From Sipunculus nudus (lineage: Eukaryota > Annelida > Sipuncula > Golfingiida > Sipunculidae), in the NCBI GenBank assembly GCA_026874595.1, contig CM049312.1, forward strand, positions 56,611,429-56,675,428: a stretch of DNA of 64,000 bases. Reading direction: 5' to 3'. A program made the translations under genes and the position numbers. Shown here piece by piece: positions 34,001 through 46,456 of this stretch. Positions within the stretch are counted from its first letter, which is position 1; the number at the start of each line of letters is the position of its first letter. A model generated the notes under the pieces. That model did not search any database, was not told the origin of the DNA, and saw nothing but the letters and a program-made list of their open reading frames with translations.

Positions 34001-34516
34001 TTACTGAATGATTGACAGGTATTTCTATAACATGTAAATACAGCATCACAAAAGATTTACAGGCACGCTTTAACAGCCAGTGTCTATCAGAGTCTTCAGA
34101 ATACCTGATTACATGATCACAATAAAGCGTTGTGCCTGCAGTTTGATGCAATGGTATGTAGTAAAACCTGGAAAACATCGGAAATTCTCAGAAAAACTCA
34201 GAAATTAATAAAACTTGGAAAAATGGCCGGAAAAGCATAAAAACTCATGTGGAAAATTAATTCAAATGATTCATTGAACAGAAAATGATTAAAAGCTACT
34301 ATACAGCTGTTGTTAATTTTCTTAAAAAGAATAAAACTACTTAAACCGACCCTATTGCGTGTTGATCGCCCTGTAAATTTCCTGCATCCGCCATCTTGGA
34401 GTCATGGTATATCAGAAAAAAGTTGTCCCTTCGGAAATAAAGTAAATTTTACGTTAAGACTTTGTTAAACTGTCACATTATGAAACAAATCATCCATATT
34501 TATTTTTCTGACAGCA
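31057..34516. other. Non-coding stretch with a GGCC-rich patch
   Basis: No gene is supported. At 32740-32870 and 33040-33130 a GC-richer patch repeats phrases of the type GTCACGGCCCTCTGAGGCCAAGT and GTAATGGCCCTGCGAGGCCAAGT at about 25-bp spacing. The rest is AT-rich and unremarkable. Confidence 0.4.
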
Positions 34517-35695
34517 AGAAAAACTAGAATGCAGGTAATTGACACGTGACTATGTGTATCCGCCAATCAGAGTGCGACAGGTGAAGTGAGGCATGGATTG
34601 AATGGCAAGGGTGAGATTTGTTGCATATTAGCATGGATGTCTGACACATAAACATGATTGTAGGTGGCGCCACCTCTTAATTAAAAGAGAAACATATCCA
34701 AGATGTATACAAATGCAAAATTTTTAAGTGGACAAGTCAAACCACTGCTGAGATATGAGTGATTTTTACCCTAGGCAGGTGAACAGATGGACACCATGCA
34801 AAATTGGTTGTAAGTTGGACAAAAAATTTGTATTAGCTGTAGAGCTATGTAAGTTCTATATTCATGCAAAATGTCACGCCAATGCTTCAAACCAGTCCTG
34901 AGATATTAGCTTGGAAGTTTGCAGCATAAATCTGAATGTAGGTGGCACCACCTGCCACAAAATCTAGAAATCTATCCAAGATGTAAACATATCTAAAATT
35001 TCAGGCAGACAAGTCAAACCACTACAGAGATATGAGTGATTTAGTCACACAGCATACAAACAGGAGGCTGTACAAAAAATGGTTGCAGGTGGTGCCACCA
35101 GTTTTGCGTATGATAAAGAGCAATGTGAGTTCCTATACACATGCATAATCCCAGGAGGATAGGTCAAACAAATCCTGAGATATTAGCATGGATGTTTGTA
35201 GCGTTTATATGAATATAGGTGGCGCCACCTGGCATAAAATAAAGAAAGCTAACAAGGATGTATACACATGCAAATTTTCAGGTGGATAAGTCCAACCACT
35301 GCAGAGCTATGAGTGATGTTATCCAAAGGCAGACAAACAGATGGACGCTGTACAAAAATGGTTGTAGGTGACGCCACATTTTTCATGATTTTAATGATAT
35401 AAAGCTATCTAAGCGCTACACCTGTGCAAAATTTCACCCCGGTTTGTCAAAAGAGTCCAAAGACATGTGGGTTAATGTGTGAAAACAACACACACAGATG
35501 GACGCACTGCAGAGAGGAAAGGTCAGAGGTCAACGCAAAATGGTTAGACACGAGTTCAGATGTGACCTGATAATGGGGTCAAGTTTTGGAAAAATTGGTA
35601 CAGTGGTCTAAGAGTAAGAGGAGTTCTCTGGAAACAAATACAGCGGGCGTTGAGGTGGAACCCAGTCAAAACTTTGTTTTGGCAGATACAAATAT
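34517..35695 (+). mobile_element. Tandem-cored element (copy D)
   Basis: The head is ACTAGAATGCAGGTAATTGAC then GTGTATCCGCC, and the tail is ACTTTGTTTTGGCAGATAC, a decayed version of the terminal hairpin. Exact palindromes lie near 34664 and 35218, with degenerate ones (GGTGGCACCACC, GGTGGTGCCACC) between. It is more diverged than the copies at 12946 and 21173. Confidence 0.7.
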
Positions 35696-36689
35696 CTTAT
35701 CACCAAACTGCTTATCATAAGAAAACTTTCTTACCATAAATTTTCATGCCTCACTTCCCAGAAAATTTTAACTTTTTTTTTGTTATTAAGAAATTAGGCA
35801 GAGTGGTGCAAGAAATTATTAAACTGTGTATGGTTTACTCAAAGGGAATAACATTTTCAGCCATAAGTTTTTTTTATTGAATTAACCAGTCTGCACCTGT
35901 TTTACATTTTTTTTGTTCTGTATAATGATAAATACAATCTGTGTTTGTTTACTATAACAAGGCCTAATGGCTAAAGGCATGATACTGTGCATACATGTGT
36001 GAAAGCTTTCAGTCAAGGAATGAAAAGGTTCTTGCCATGAACCACAAATACATTTTTACTGTTTGTTGCCATATTGATTTATGTATTGATAGTAGTGCAA
36101 AGTGTGATCCTTGCTTTCTTTTGTACCAGTGTTAGTGTCTGGTGGGAAGTTTATTTCTCCTGACCATAGGCATGAGGAAATTATTTCAGAATGAAATCTT
36201 GGCAGGTACTGTTATATTTCAAGGAAAGAACACTGTATTACGAGTAATATAAATTCAACAGAACACTTCTTGGCAATGCAGATGCCACAGTATCCCAAGA
36301 CAATTAATCCCCCTCCCCTTTCAAAGATAGGCCCCCATCTTCAGAATCATACACTGACACCTGGCAAACCACCAGGGTGTTTTTTTATGTGTGACTTTCA
36401 AAACCAAGGTCAAGGTCACTAGTCTCTTTCAACAACTTGTCATCTGACATCTATCATTTTGATTTTAAGATAGATACATCTATCAATATGAGAAACAATA
36501 TTTTTCACCAAATATGGAAACATTATAGAAAAGTTATAACCCCAATTTAAATTTACCTCATTCCATAACCCATATCTATGTATATGCATGATATGAAAGA
36601 GATCTGTCCAATAATTTTGACTTATATTGCTCACTAACAAGTGGCGATGATGGGGATAATATAATGTGCAAAATCAAGAAAAGGATAAA
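35696..36689. other. AT-rich non-coding DNA
   Basis: Nothing is recognised apart from the start of the phrase shared with the next repeat (CCATAACCCATA...ATGATATGAAAGA at about 36563-36600, repeated at about 37001-37038). Confidence 0.4.
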
Positions 36690-37060
36690 AGGTGGCGCCA
36701 CCTGTCTTCCTCAGAAGACAAATCTATCAAAGATATTTGGTCACTTTGATTGTTGGACCAATCCATGCATCCTATATTGAGATATTGAAGATTATTTGTG
36801 ATTTTCACGAAATATGGAAATATTCAAGGTCAAGGACAAAGCTATCTAAGATATTTGGTCACTTTGATTGTTGGACAAATCTATGCATCCCTTATTGAGA
36901 TATTGAAGATTATTTGTGATTTTCACCAAATATGGAATTATTCAAGGTCAAGGCCAATCTCAAAGGAAAGGTCATGACCCCAATTTTAATATACATCATT
37001 CCATAACCCATAACTATGATATGCATAATATGAAAGAAATCTGTCCATTAGTTTTTGACT
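36690..37060 (+). repeat. Repeat with GGTGGCGCCACC box and 117-bp tandem units
   Basis: GGTGGCGCCACC at about 36692 is followed by two copies, 117 bp apart, of a unit containing GATATTTGGTCACTTTGATTG and GAGATATTGAAGATTATTTG. The tail phrase CATTCCATAACCCATA is shared with DNA just upstream. A relative without the duplication lies at about 38075-38300. Confidence 0.7.
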
Positions 37061-37129
37061 TTTAATGCTCACAGTAGTGACAGTACTGTGCCAATAATAG
37101 GGGTATTAAGATAAAAGGCAGGAAAACTA

Positions 37130-38060
37130 GATGTGGTCAGGCCATGGTCCTCAGATGGCCCCGCATTTCTGGTAGTGGTGGACTAGTTTACATATGGGTG
37201 AAAAGTTTAGGTTAAAGTTGAAAAATATGACATACAAAAACAGGTTTTTATCCATATGCATGAGGGAAAAAATCCTACTGGTTCAAATAATATTAAAGAA
37301 GATATGTCTGAAATAATATGAAACAGAATATCACCGATTGTACTCTGTTGGCCATATTGGAATTCTGACAGGTCTGCCATTTGATAGAGATGGATGTATA
37401 TATAGGTACCAATCACCTCTCTGTAAATGAGAAAGATCAAGCATGTTCTTGTTGAGATATCCCGCTTAAAAGAAAATCCCCAATTGTGCTCTGGCAGCCA
37501 TACTGGAATTCCAACAGCTGTGTAATTCAATAGGAATTGAGTACACATAGGCACCATCATCCCTGTGAATTTTGGAAAGCTGTAATATGTTGTTGTTGAG
37601 TTATCACATGAGGAAGAAAATCAACCATGGTGCAACGGCAGCCTTATTGCGATTAGGACAGGTCTTTAATTCAAAAGGTCTGGTACCCTCAAATCATTCC
37701 TGAGAATTCGGGAAAGTTAAAGTATGTTGCTGTTGAGTAATCGTGGGCTAAAGAAAATCAGCGATTGGGCTGTTGTGGCCATATTGGAATTCCGACAGAT
37801 CTGTTATTCAATAGGTCTGGAGAGCCGTCCTAGGTACCAATCATCCCTGTGAATTTGGGAAAGCTGCAGTAAGTTGTCGTTGAGTTTTTGCTTGCAAAAT
37901 AAAATCAGTGATCAGGCTGTGGTGGCCATAATGGAATGAAAAAATGTGTCACTGATGGAAGGAATGAAGGACAGAAAGTACGGAAAGAAACTATCCATGT
38001 GATCACTATGTATATGGGGATCACTGTAGGGCACCGCTTGTCTAGCGGGGCCCTCACAAG
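37130..38060 (+). repeat. 145-bp tandem repeat, about five units
   Basis: The phrase GGCCATATTGGAATTCYGAC recurs near 37352, 37497, 37642, 37787 and 37923, almost exactly 145 bp apart. Other unit phrases are CATCCCTGTGAATTTGGGAAAGCTG and GTTGTTGAG. The array is flanked by CAGATGGCCCCGC near 37150 and GCGGGGCCCTC near 38046, which may be remains of inverted ends. Confidence 0.8.
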
Positions 38061-39039
38061 AAAAGGATTATATGTTGCACCACCAATTTCTGGTACATGA
38101 CAACGCTATCCAAGATCTTCTGTCAACCTGATTTTCTGATCAATCAAAGATTTCAAGATTTTATTGAGATATTTAAGAATTTGTGTGATTCTCCCCCAAA
38201 ACAGACCTATTCAAGGTCAAGGTCAATCTTCTAGTAAAGGTTATGACCCCATTTTAAAAAGGCTTTTTCCTTTCATTTATATCTATGCACATGTCAAGTT
38301 TGGTGAAGATCTGTAAAATATTTTTTGAGTTATGTGTAAACAAGATTTATTCTGCGGCGGTGCCAGGGCTGTCAAGAAACCATAGTATCCCCCAACTTTG
38401 TCTGGGAATTCAATTATATTGTTTTTTGCCAAATTTATTTACTGTTTCATCTTCATCAATCACACATAAATTTTTAAATAAAATACTATTTAACAGAATA
38501 GTAATAATTTCACCTTGGCAACTGGCATGTTCAACAAAAATGAGTGTTTCATTAACTGATATTTTTTATTTGAAAGACAGCTGTGAAAAATGTGTTATGT
38601 CATAAACTGTATAGTCCTACATCAGATGTCAGAAGTAGAATACCGGTAGTCCTTTTTTATGCAATGTGTTAAAAAAGGAAGGTATATTGTTGTTCATGAA
38701 AGCTTAGCCAGAACTGCTGAGCACTGTACAGTTAAAAACATGCATGTATGGTGACCATAAAATGACACTACCTGGCAGTACCTATAATGTACATGATATA
38801 TTTGTAGATGTCACAGGAAAAACTATAGTCTAACAGGCCCGCTGTTCCAACCTGGAGTTTGTGACGGGAGGAGACCAAAATTGGATATGGCATAACAAAA
38901 TAAACTACTTTTATAATATGTACTGTATGATAATAAATATACTAATTTTACTTATAATTCAATAAAATGTTTCAAACTTTAACAGCTACCCTTTTTTACC
39001 AATTACTTAATAGCTTAACACCTTACCTGTCCATCAATG
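38061..39039. other. Repeat fragments and AT-rich DNA
   Basis: A diverged GTTGCACCACCAATTTCTGG fragment at 38074-38330 resembles 36690-37060. The remainder has no recognised feature; a 106-codon frame at 38285-38605 lacks protein-like character. Confidence 0.4.
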
Positions 39040-39700
39040 AAAACAGAAGCAACTGTACTTACAGAGATAAAAAATGTGCCATCTTGAGAGTTAGGCAAAA
39101 TTTAAGGTAATAATTTTACTGTGTAATTGTACATTTATGCTAATAACTTAAAAAATTTACAAAATTTTGAACTTATTTTTCATATACAACTAAAACTAAG
39201 CTGAATATAGATATATGCTCGAAATATGCTCTCTAGCTAATCAAATTATTATGTTAAGTGAGTTAATATATTTCCTGATTATTGACAGAGTGCCCATAAT
39301 GTTTGGGCCTATAACTCCAACAATTAGCGCAATATTAACCTAATTTCTGGCATGTACATAGGAAATATATCCAGCAATGGATATATATCAAATATGAATA
39401 GATTAAAAATAGTGGTTTCATAGTGGATAGTTTTGCAGTATAACAATAGTTTTTTCCTGGAAAACTGAGGTTTTTCCTAAATTCTCAAAGGAACAAAATT
39501 GCAGTGACAAGTTTCAGATTTGGTAGAACAATTCAACTATGGGACATCTATGTTGAATTTGGCTTCATAGGTCTAACTGTTTCAAAACGTGCCTTGTTAA
39601 TGGAGCTAGACAGATGGACAAAGGACCATGACTATAGCTCAGATGACTGACAGTCAGCTGAGATAAACAAGGGACCCATGGGTCACAGTGCTAAAAATAT
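39040..39700 (+). mobile_element. Hairpin-tailed repeat (family H), diverged copy
   Basis: It carries the phrases 'ggcaaaatttaaggta' and 'ctaataacttaaaaaatttacaaaatt', and ends with the near-palindrome CTCAGATGACTGACAGTCAGCTGAG at about 39640-39664. Directly attached is ACAAGGGACCCATGGGTCACAG, the end motif of another repeat, suggesting that one repeat inserted at the end of another. Confidence 0.6.
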
Positions 39701-40130
39701 AAAATAATAACAAATGGAGATAAAGAGTGAAGGTACAGGTAATAAAGATTATGGATGGTTGATATGTTTGAGGATTATTGTGATAATATTGTGTGAACTG
39801 ACCATGTGTTTCTTAATGTTAATAGAAGTTAAAGGCAGTTAGTGAATATAAATCTATATCTTGTACTTAAGTGCAAGGACTTTATGGGAGTAGGGGGGAG
39901 AATGATCACAGTTTGGTACCATGCATATACATATAGATTTGGAGAAAAAGTACAACAGCGCTAAAAGGAGCACAAGTAGATTTACCGGTACAGTTATTAA
40001 ATATTTATAACATGAATAGAGATAGAAAACAAATGAACCAGTTTATATTTCATATTACTGAGACAGAAAATCTTTAACATATGTCTTGCAAGACATTGAG
40101 CCCAATACAGTGGGCCCCTGAAAACATTCA
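39701..40130. other. Non-coding DNA, nothing recognised
   Basis: AT-rich, with no coding-like frame or repeat identified. Confidence 0.35.
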
Positions 40131-40920
40131 ATAACTAGCCCAATTTTTAGCTTCTGTTTTCAAATTTCAGCATTGAACATATTCATAGATAAATAATATG
40201 TACCTGCTGTTAAAAAAATTGAATGTACTTACAGGAAAAAAGTCTGCCATGCACAAAGATGGTTAAATTTAAGGTACTGATTTTTTCTATTTATGCAAAT
40301 AACTTAAAATATTTACAAAATTCAGATCTAATTTTGGGTATACAACACCTTAAAAAAATCTCTAGCTTCAACAGATATCATGTTAAGTGAGTAAGTATCT
40401 TTCCTTATTTTTTTCTTCAAAGTGCTTTATGTTTGGGCCCATAATTTTTATACAGTAAAACCTTGTTGTGTCAAAGCTGAAGGGACTAGTGAATTTACTT
40501 TGTCACAACCGGAGTTTGAGACAACCAATATTCATTATATTCAACCTTCTTAAGCCTTGATTATTATCTATTAATACAGCTCATATAGGGCCTATATAAT
40601 ATAGTTCTAACTATCTAATACTTCATAATTATGAAGAAATACATATGAGTTATTTTGATACAAGACAATCCTGAAGTGTGAAAATAGTTTTTAATGGAAA
40701 ATTGATGATTTTTCTTAATTTTTTGAAGAAACAAAATTGCAGTGACCCAATTTTTGGTTTGGTGGAAGATCTTGTGGACATCTAACAGTATGTCAAATTT
40801 TGGGTTTGTAGGTCTAAGTTTCAAAACAAGCCAGTCTAATGGACTGACGGCACAACAGAAGGACGACAGATAATGGACCACGACTAAAGCTCAGATGACT
40901 TATAGTTAGCTGAGCTAAGA
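40131..40920 (+). mobile_element. Hairpin-tailed repeat (family H) interrupted by a pogo-like fragment
   Basis: The head (TAACTAGCCCAATTTTTAGCTTC) and tail (GACGACAGATAATGGACCACG then CTCAGATGACTTATAGTTAGCTGAG) bracket a foreign piece at about 40451-40530, TACAGTAAAACCTTGTTGTG and onward. That piece matches one arm of the pogo-like MITE at 51280-51469. Confidence 0.55.
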
Positions 40921-41780
40921 AACAGATCTTCATTACAATGTTACTATTTTATTTTCCTCGAAAAAAAATGTGATAGACAGTAATGTCTGGGGCTGAAAAT
41001 TGGTATATTTCCACTGAAAATAAAAAATGAAAACATCCATGGTGCTTTTATCTATACGTCAAATTTTAAGTTGGTCATATAGCTCTAAATGTATCTACCT
41101 CATTCCCTCAGAAGTTTCAGTCTGAGCACTAGTTCTCTGCAACAAAAGTTTTATCACTGCACTTGAGAATTTCCCTATGTGATATGTAAGCACCACATTA
41201 TTTTCTATTTTACGATTATTCAGTGTACACAACCTATGGTTAAAGTGCTTCCTTGTTTCTGTAATTCCTTAAGTTTTTCTGGGGTCGCTATATAGTTCAT
41301 GGCTTGTTAAAGTTTAACAACCTGTAGCTTTAATGACTTTGTCTTGCATTTTATAATAAGAGATAATTAAACTATATTTTAAACAAAACTTGTGACACTG
41401 CAGAATATAAAGGTGCCATCCTAGCATTAAGTTGTAACAGAAAAACCAGACTTTTCACCAGATTAAAACCTGCAGGTAATTTGACCTGAAGGTATTGCAA
41501 TAACTTCTCCTGAAAAAGAACGTGTCTAACTTAAGAATAGTCAAGATTCAGGCTTTGGTGTTAAGGTTTATGTTGCACCAACTTGCCCAGTCGGGCAAGT
41601 AGGAACCCACTTTGGTTGCCCTGCCACCACTTTCTGGAACTTTTACTTGCCCGAGTAAGCAGTTACCTGTTAATGTGGAGAGCTGTTAGTATTAGTCGTT
41701 GTTAGCAAATGTCACTTAGCACAGCAATTTGCATATATATACTACTTCTTTTTTTCTTCTCATAACAATAACTGCCAGCT
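40921..41780. other. Non-coding DNA with a small hairpin
   Basis: No gene. ACTTGCCCAGTCGGGCAAGT at about 41580-41599 is a compact perfect inverted repeat with a two-base loop. Its function is unknown. Confidence 0.35.
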
Positions 41781-41849
41781 TTCAATATTGAATATTTATA
41801 TAGGCAATGAAATGTGAGAAGTGGAGAAAGTTGGAGAGAACCCGGAGAG

Positions 41850-42700
41850 AACCAATCTTGGACCGACCACCAGAACTAACAATAAGTTCCACATGTACGG
41901 GTGGGTGAGGCATATGTGAAGGAGAAAGCTTAAGATCAAATGATTTGGCTTAAAATTGATCAATAAGGTATATTGAGACGGACGGGAAGACAGACAGGAA
42001 GACGGGTGTACTAACATAGAAGTTAGTATATCCGCTGTTGCAAATTTGTTTTGAGGGGATAATAACATATTGGGCTAGAAATTTAATAAACGTAAGAAGG
42101 ATTGGGTCCAGTTGAAAAAAGCATATGGCACAAGGGCACTGCAAAGTGGAGCATGAAGCAGCAGATGCTTAAAATGGGTCCACAAGCTTTTTCAAGAAGT
42201 GGGTGCTGTGGCCGTGACCTTTGACCCCGTGACTTCAAAATCGAAAATTTTCTTCATCCATGAAGGGGGGGGGGGGGGGTGAGCCATAGGAGCAGATGAA
42301 AGGTTCAGGTCAAACGGTTTTGATTAAAATGGGTCCACAAGCTTTTTTAAGAAGTGGGTGCTGTGGCTGTGACCTTTGACCCCAAAATAGAAAGGTTTCT
42401 TCATCTATGGGTGGGTGAGCCATATGTGCGAGATGAAAGGTTTTGGTCAAACAGTTTGGCTTGAAATCGATCGGCAAGCTTTTTCAAGAAGTGGGTGCTG
42501 TGGCTGTGACCTTTGACCCCATAACCTCAAAATCAATAGGTTTCTTCATATATGGGTGGGTAAGCCATATGTGCAAGATGAAAGGTTTTGGGCAAAGGGT
42601 TTGGCTTGAAATTGATCCACAAGGCAATTTCAGACCGACAGACACATAAACGGAAGTGTTACTATATCCCTTTCGCAATTTTGTTGCGAGGGTATAATAA
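41850..42700. repeat. Tandem repeat element with 135-155 bp units
   Basis: The phrase AAGCTTTTTCAAGAAGTGGG followed by TGCTGTGGCTGTGACCTTTG recurs near 42185, 42340 and 42478. The preceding GGGTGGGTGAGCCATATGTG phrase recurs four times. Both flanks contain TATATCC...TTGTTTTGAGGGGATA-type text (about 42028 and 42662), so the element has a tandem core and similar ends, like the other repeats here. A poly-G run of about 14 bases lies near 42266. Confidence 0.7.
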
Positions 42701-42939
42701 AATATACTGATATTTCCTGTATAATTACATGTAAAGCAAATACTAAAAGTACTTTTAATAACTACAGGTTGTCAGGTGCTGATAAGACTAGTGCACGATC
42801 AAGCTATAAGCAATTGAACCATATTCAACAACATACACTGATACAATCACAAACTGTTATTAATAAACAAAATATTATAATTTGAAACAAAGTATATTTG
42901 AAAGGCCAGTACGTTTATTTCTGATAAAAAATCTTAGTT

Positions 42940-43280
42940 AGGCCAAAATAAAAAAAAGGTATGGTTCTCAGGCACTTTTTTTTCAGAAATCAATGCGGGC
43001 GGGCGCTTTTTTTATTTTAATTTTTTAGTATGTTTCGATTAAAATGTCAAATGATAAGGGAAAAGCATGAAAATAACAGTTTTATTTTGCTAAATAAATA
43101 AAAGCACTACAAAACAAAGGAAATTGTATGGTTTTATCTTCTTGAAAGAAATGTCGGAGAGGAAGCAGCTCAAAATTGGAAAGTTTTTATTGAAAATCAA
43201 AATAAAAATTTTTGATGCGTGGGTTTAAAATTGATGTGGGCGGTGCCTGAGAACCATACCTTTAATTTTTTTTTTGCCTT
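42940..43280. mobile_element. MITE with about 35-bp terminal inverted repeats
   Basis: The left end (AGGCCAAAATAAAAAAAAGG then TATGGTTCTCAGGCAC) is mirrored by the right end (GTGCCTGAGAACCATACC then an A/T tract and GCCTT). Interior arms continue the symmetry (GCGGGCGG... against ...GTGGGCGG). It is about 341 bp, with a very AT-rich loop and no coding capacity. Confidence 0.8.
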
Positions 43281-43399
43281 ATAAATCTGTGCCCATTTTT
43301 AAGGGGTAAAATGCATGTGTTGATATTGACACTAAAATATGAGCGCCAAACCATGTTCTATATTAATACGTAATACTTAATATTATTATTAAAGTGTTA

Positions 43400-44336
43400 A
43401 TAAATATGTATGATATCTGATAATTAATGCCTTCACTGAACGATATTGAGCGATACCGAGAAAGTACCAGGTTCCGGGAAGACGCCAATGCCAATGGGCT
43501 CAACCCACAAATGTAAAAAAGTGTCCCGTGTATTCTCAAGCTATTCAGAAATCCCGCCGTAAACTTGAGGGTTAACGTATCAATACATACAACCAACGAT
43601 AAGGGAGACTGCCGTACAAACAGTATGAGATAACCTACCTATCGTGTGTTTTCATGTGGTACGGTAACGATGTACGGGAGATAAGGCCTGCACAGATCAG
43701 TCCCCGGAACCCAGACGTGATGCCGCAACTTGACCTAGTTACCTCAGAATTAGGTCAACAAAATCAACAGATGATCCCATTGGTTAATTTGACACGCTTA
43801 GATAAGAACTAGGTCAACAAAATCAACAGACGTTCCCGTTGGTCAATGGGTTGCAGCTATTCCAAGGGCTGTTCCATATTTTTATCGCATGATTTCACGC
43901 GTGGCAGCATTCTGCCTCGGACATGGTACATTCATATAAAAGGAGTTATTTGACGGTTCACGGTCCAAATGAAGTTCCCAGTGCAAATAAAGATATAATT
44001 ACTAAGTAACGCTTGACCTTAATCTGCTCACCTGTCAGTTGAATATTTCGGCGTCATCACTCTTTTTTTTTCATGCAAAAGTTGTCTGCATGCTCCAATG
44101 TCGCATAGCTTTGATTAATGGGGCTTATTTTGACAAGAGTAATTTATATCACTATGAAAACTTGCCGCTTTAACGTGATTAACATTATTCTCATCTTCAC
44201 GGGTGTATACAACTCCGTTATGTGAGAATTTAATTCTTTACGGTGAAGATGCTGACGATGAAACAAGGGAGAGAAGAAGAAAGGAAGAAGAGAAGAAGAA
44301 GAAACATATTCACATGTTTTTGCCGTATATATATAT
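43400..44336 (+). promoter_or_regulatory. CpG-richer island with a TATA box
   Basis: Base composition shifts to more CpG and less AT than the flanks. TATAAAAGG at 43935-43943 is a strong TATA match. At 43728-43856 a unit of about 70 bp containing AGGTCAACAAAATCAACAGA is imperfectly duplicated and carries inverted CCAAT-type CATTGG/GTTGGT cores. A promoter is plausible. Whether it belongs to the coding-like segments that follow at 44.5-45.4 kb is unknown. Confidence 0.3.
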
Positions 44337-44428
44337 TTTATTATAATAATAATAACAATAATAATAATAATAAATTATTAATAATAATAATAATAAATTG
44401 ATAATATTTATAATAATAATAATAATTA
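44337..44428. repeat. (TAA)n microsatellite
   Basis: An imperfect trinucleotide run of AATAAT with a short inverted portion. Confidence 0.9.
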
Positions 44429-44536
44429 CTATAGCAATTACCGGTGCTACGCACGAATTGGGGCGAGCAGTCCTGAATGTCAAATAATTTTTCATATATA
44501 GTTGAATGTCTTGGTTGTACAAATTTACCGTCTTAA

Positions 44537-44808
44537 GACCTCTATGAAGACGATATTTGTCGTAAGTGTTCTGTCTTTGAGTTGGCCTTGTGTCTCAGTC
44601 TGGATGACTTGGACGAATACGTTCCGGTACGAATGGTGGAATGTCTTCGAACAAACACGGAACATATTGATGTAGAAAATCACGGCACTCCGTACGATGT
44701 TATCTATATATTAATATATAGAAATATAATATATATGGTGTTATGCATAAAAAGCTTATTGAAGCCAAGAGATTGGCCGGAGAGTTTTTCGGAGAAGTTT
44801 ATTTGATA
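44537..44808 (+). other. Coding-like segment of unknown identity
   Basis: Two overlapping frames look unusually protein-like. One is open from 44537 and contains YEDDICRKCSVF, LSLDDLDEYVPVRMVECL and NTEHIDVENHGTPYDV before degrading into TA-rich sequence. The other starts at an ATG at 44544 (MKTIFVVSVLSLSWP), resembles a signal peptide, and stops after 43 codons. A GTAAGT also lies at about 44562. I cannot tell which, if any, is real, and no family is recognised. Confidence 0.2.
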
Positions 44809-44992
44809 AATGTAATAATTTCCATATGAAAATATGTTATGTTGAATATCGCTATTTTAAGTTGCCCGTCAATTCGCTAGTAAAAGAACCTGTTATCCTG
44901 CCAAGAGGCCTATGATAGGTGCAACTGATTTTTTTAATTTGAATTAAAAGAGTATGTTTTGTTGAATAATTGTGAGGTGTTTACACACACAT

Positions 44993-44994
<2 letters not shown>

Positions 44995-45040
<46 letters not shown>
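44995..45040. repeat. (TA)n microsatellite
   Basis: About 23 uninterrupted TA dinucleotides. Confidence 0.95.
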
Positions 45041-45044
<4 letters not shown>

Positions 45045-45049
45045 ATCTA

Positions 45050-45355
45050 ATTGCTTGCTATATATTACCTGTGGCGGAACCCGAGGGGACGCCCGCGGCA
45101 GACACTTCCCCAATTGCATGAGCTGCAATATCTCTTGATTATTTTATCTCTATATTTTCCTATAATTTTCGTGATTTATTTTCATTTTTCAGGTTTCTTT
45201 TTTATTAATCAGCAATTAGTTTTTATTTAAGTTATCGACAGTTTATTACTTTTCAGTAGTCGAGGATATTTGTAAACAGCCGCAGAACAGAGTGCCAGGC
45301 CCTGTTTATAGGGTCGCCCCTGAACAATCTCAAGCCTTCCCTGCTGATGCCTGTG
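45050..45355 (+). other. Two further coding-like pieces
   Basis: At about 45064-45130 one frame reads CGGTRGDARGRHFPNCMSCN and then stops. At about 45258-45365, just after a TTACTTTTCAG that resembles a splice acceptor, a frame reads VEDICKQPQNRVPGPVYRV and continues to a stop. Both are CpG-richer than their surroundings. They may be terminal exons of a gene beginning in the 43.4-44.8 kb island, or chance. Confidence 0.15.
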
Positions 45356-45699
45356 TATACTGTTGACACCACGGACCACAGAAGAATGTAAAGTTTAGCG
45401 TAAGACCTCGTTCCAGATATCTTAACCCGAGCATTACATTTAACAGATAATACTTTACAAATTATAAACGTGGATGCACCTAATCGCAATTAACATTGCA
45501 TGTTGAAAACAATTGATATTTTACATCATAAGTTTGAAGAAATATAAATATGAAATATTGATCCCATCTACTAGTCCTGGGGCTGAGGGGGGGGGGGGGG
45601 TTCTGTGTGCAATCATATGTCCCTTAATTTTGACTTCTGATCCAGGTAGGACACCCTTATGGAAGTAAAAAAAAAACTTGGGTAGACACCCTGGATCGC

Positions 45700-46115
45700 G
45701 GGCAGAAAGGGTCACGGTGAAATTCAAGATGGCTGCCAATATGGCCGCCGTACCATAAAATCAAACATAACTCCAAAAGTAATTGAGGTAAGAGAATGAT
45801 TTTGATGTCTTTGCCTATGTTTTCAAGGCCAAGGACTCCATTGACACCATTTCCAAGACAATACCGTATTTGATTACGGTTAAATTCATTATGGCTGCCA
45901 ATATGGCCGCCGTACCATAAAATCATACATAATTTTTAAAAAAAGTAATTGAGGTAGGGGAATGATTTTTGTGCCTTTGTCCATGTTTTCAGGGTCCAGA
46001 AATCTATTGAAACCATTTCCAAGAAAGTAGCGTATTTGGTTACGGTGATATTCAATATAGCTGCCAATATGGCCACTGTACCATTGAATCGCATATGACA
46101 AGCCAAGGGATCAAG
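45700..46115. repeat. Three-unit tandem repeat of about 165 bp
   Basis: GCTGCCAATATGGCCGCCGTACC or a variant recurs near 45732, 45894 and 46062. Units also share ATTGAGGTAGGGGAATGATTTTTGTG and CCATTTCCAAGA. The box includes CAAGATGGC/AATATGGC strings resembling YY1 sites. A poly-G run precedes it near 45588. Confidence 0.8.
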
Positions 46116-46406
46116 GTAGGGGGTTGATTTTGGTGTTATCGTGTTTTTTATTACACGAGACTATTTAAATTTTCTTCAAAACTATACTGTTTTTGTTTCT
46201 GGGGATATTTAATATCACACAGGACCTATGCAGTTTGACTACATTATGAAGTGTCGGAGGAACAGAAAATCCTCAGTTTTTGTGAAATTCCCTCTAATAT
46301 CCTCCTCAATTGGTGTATTCAAAAATTTCCCCATATGGAAAAGAGGGATACCACCTCTCATACCCTCCCTCGTGTACCTGCAATTAACATGGTTCATAAA
46401 TAAAAT

Positions 46407-46411
<5 letters not shown>

Positions 46412-46456
<45 letters not shown>

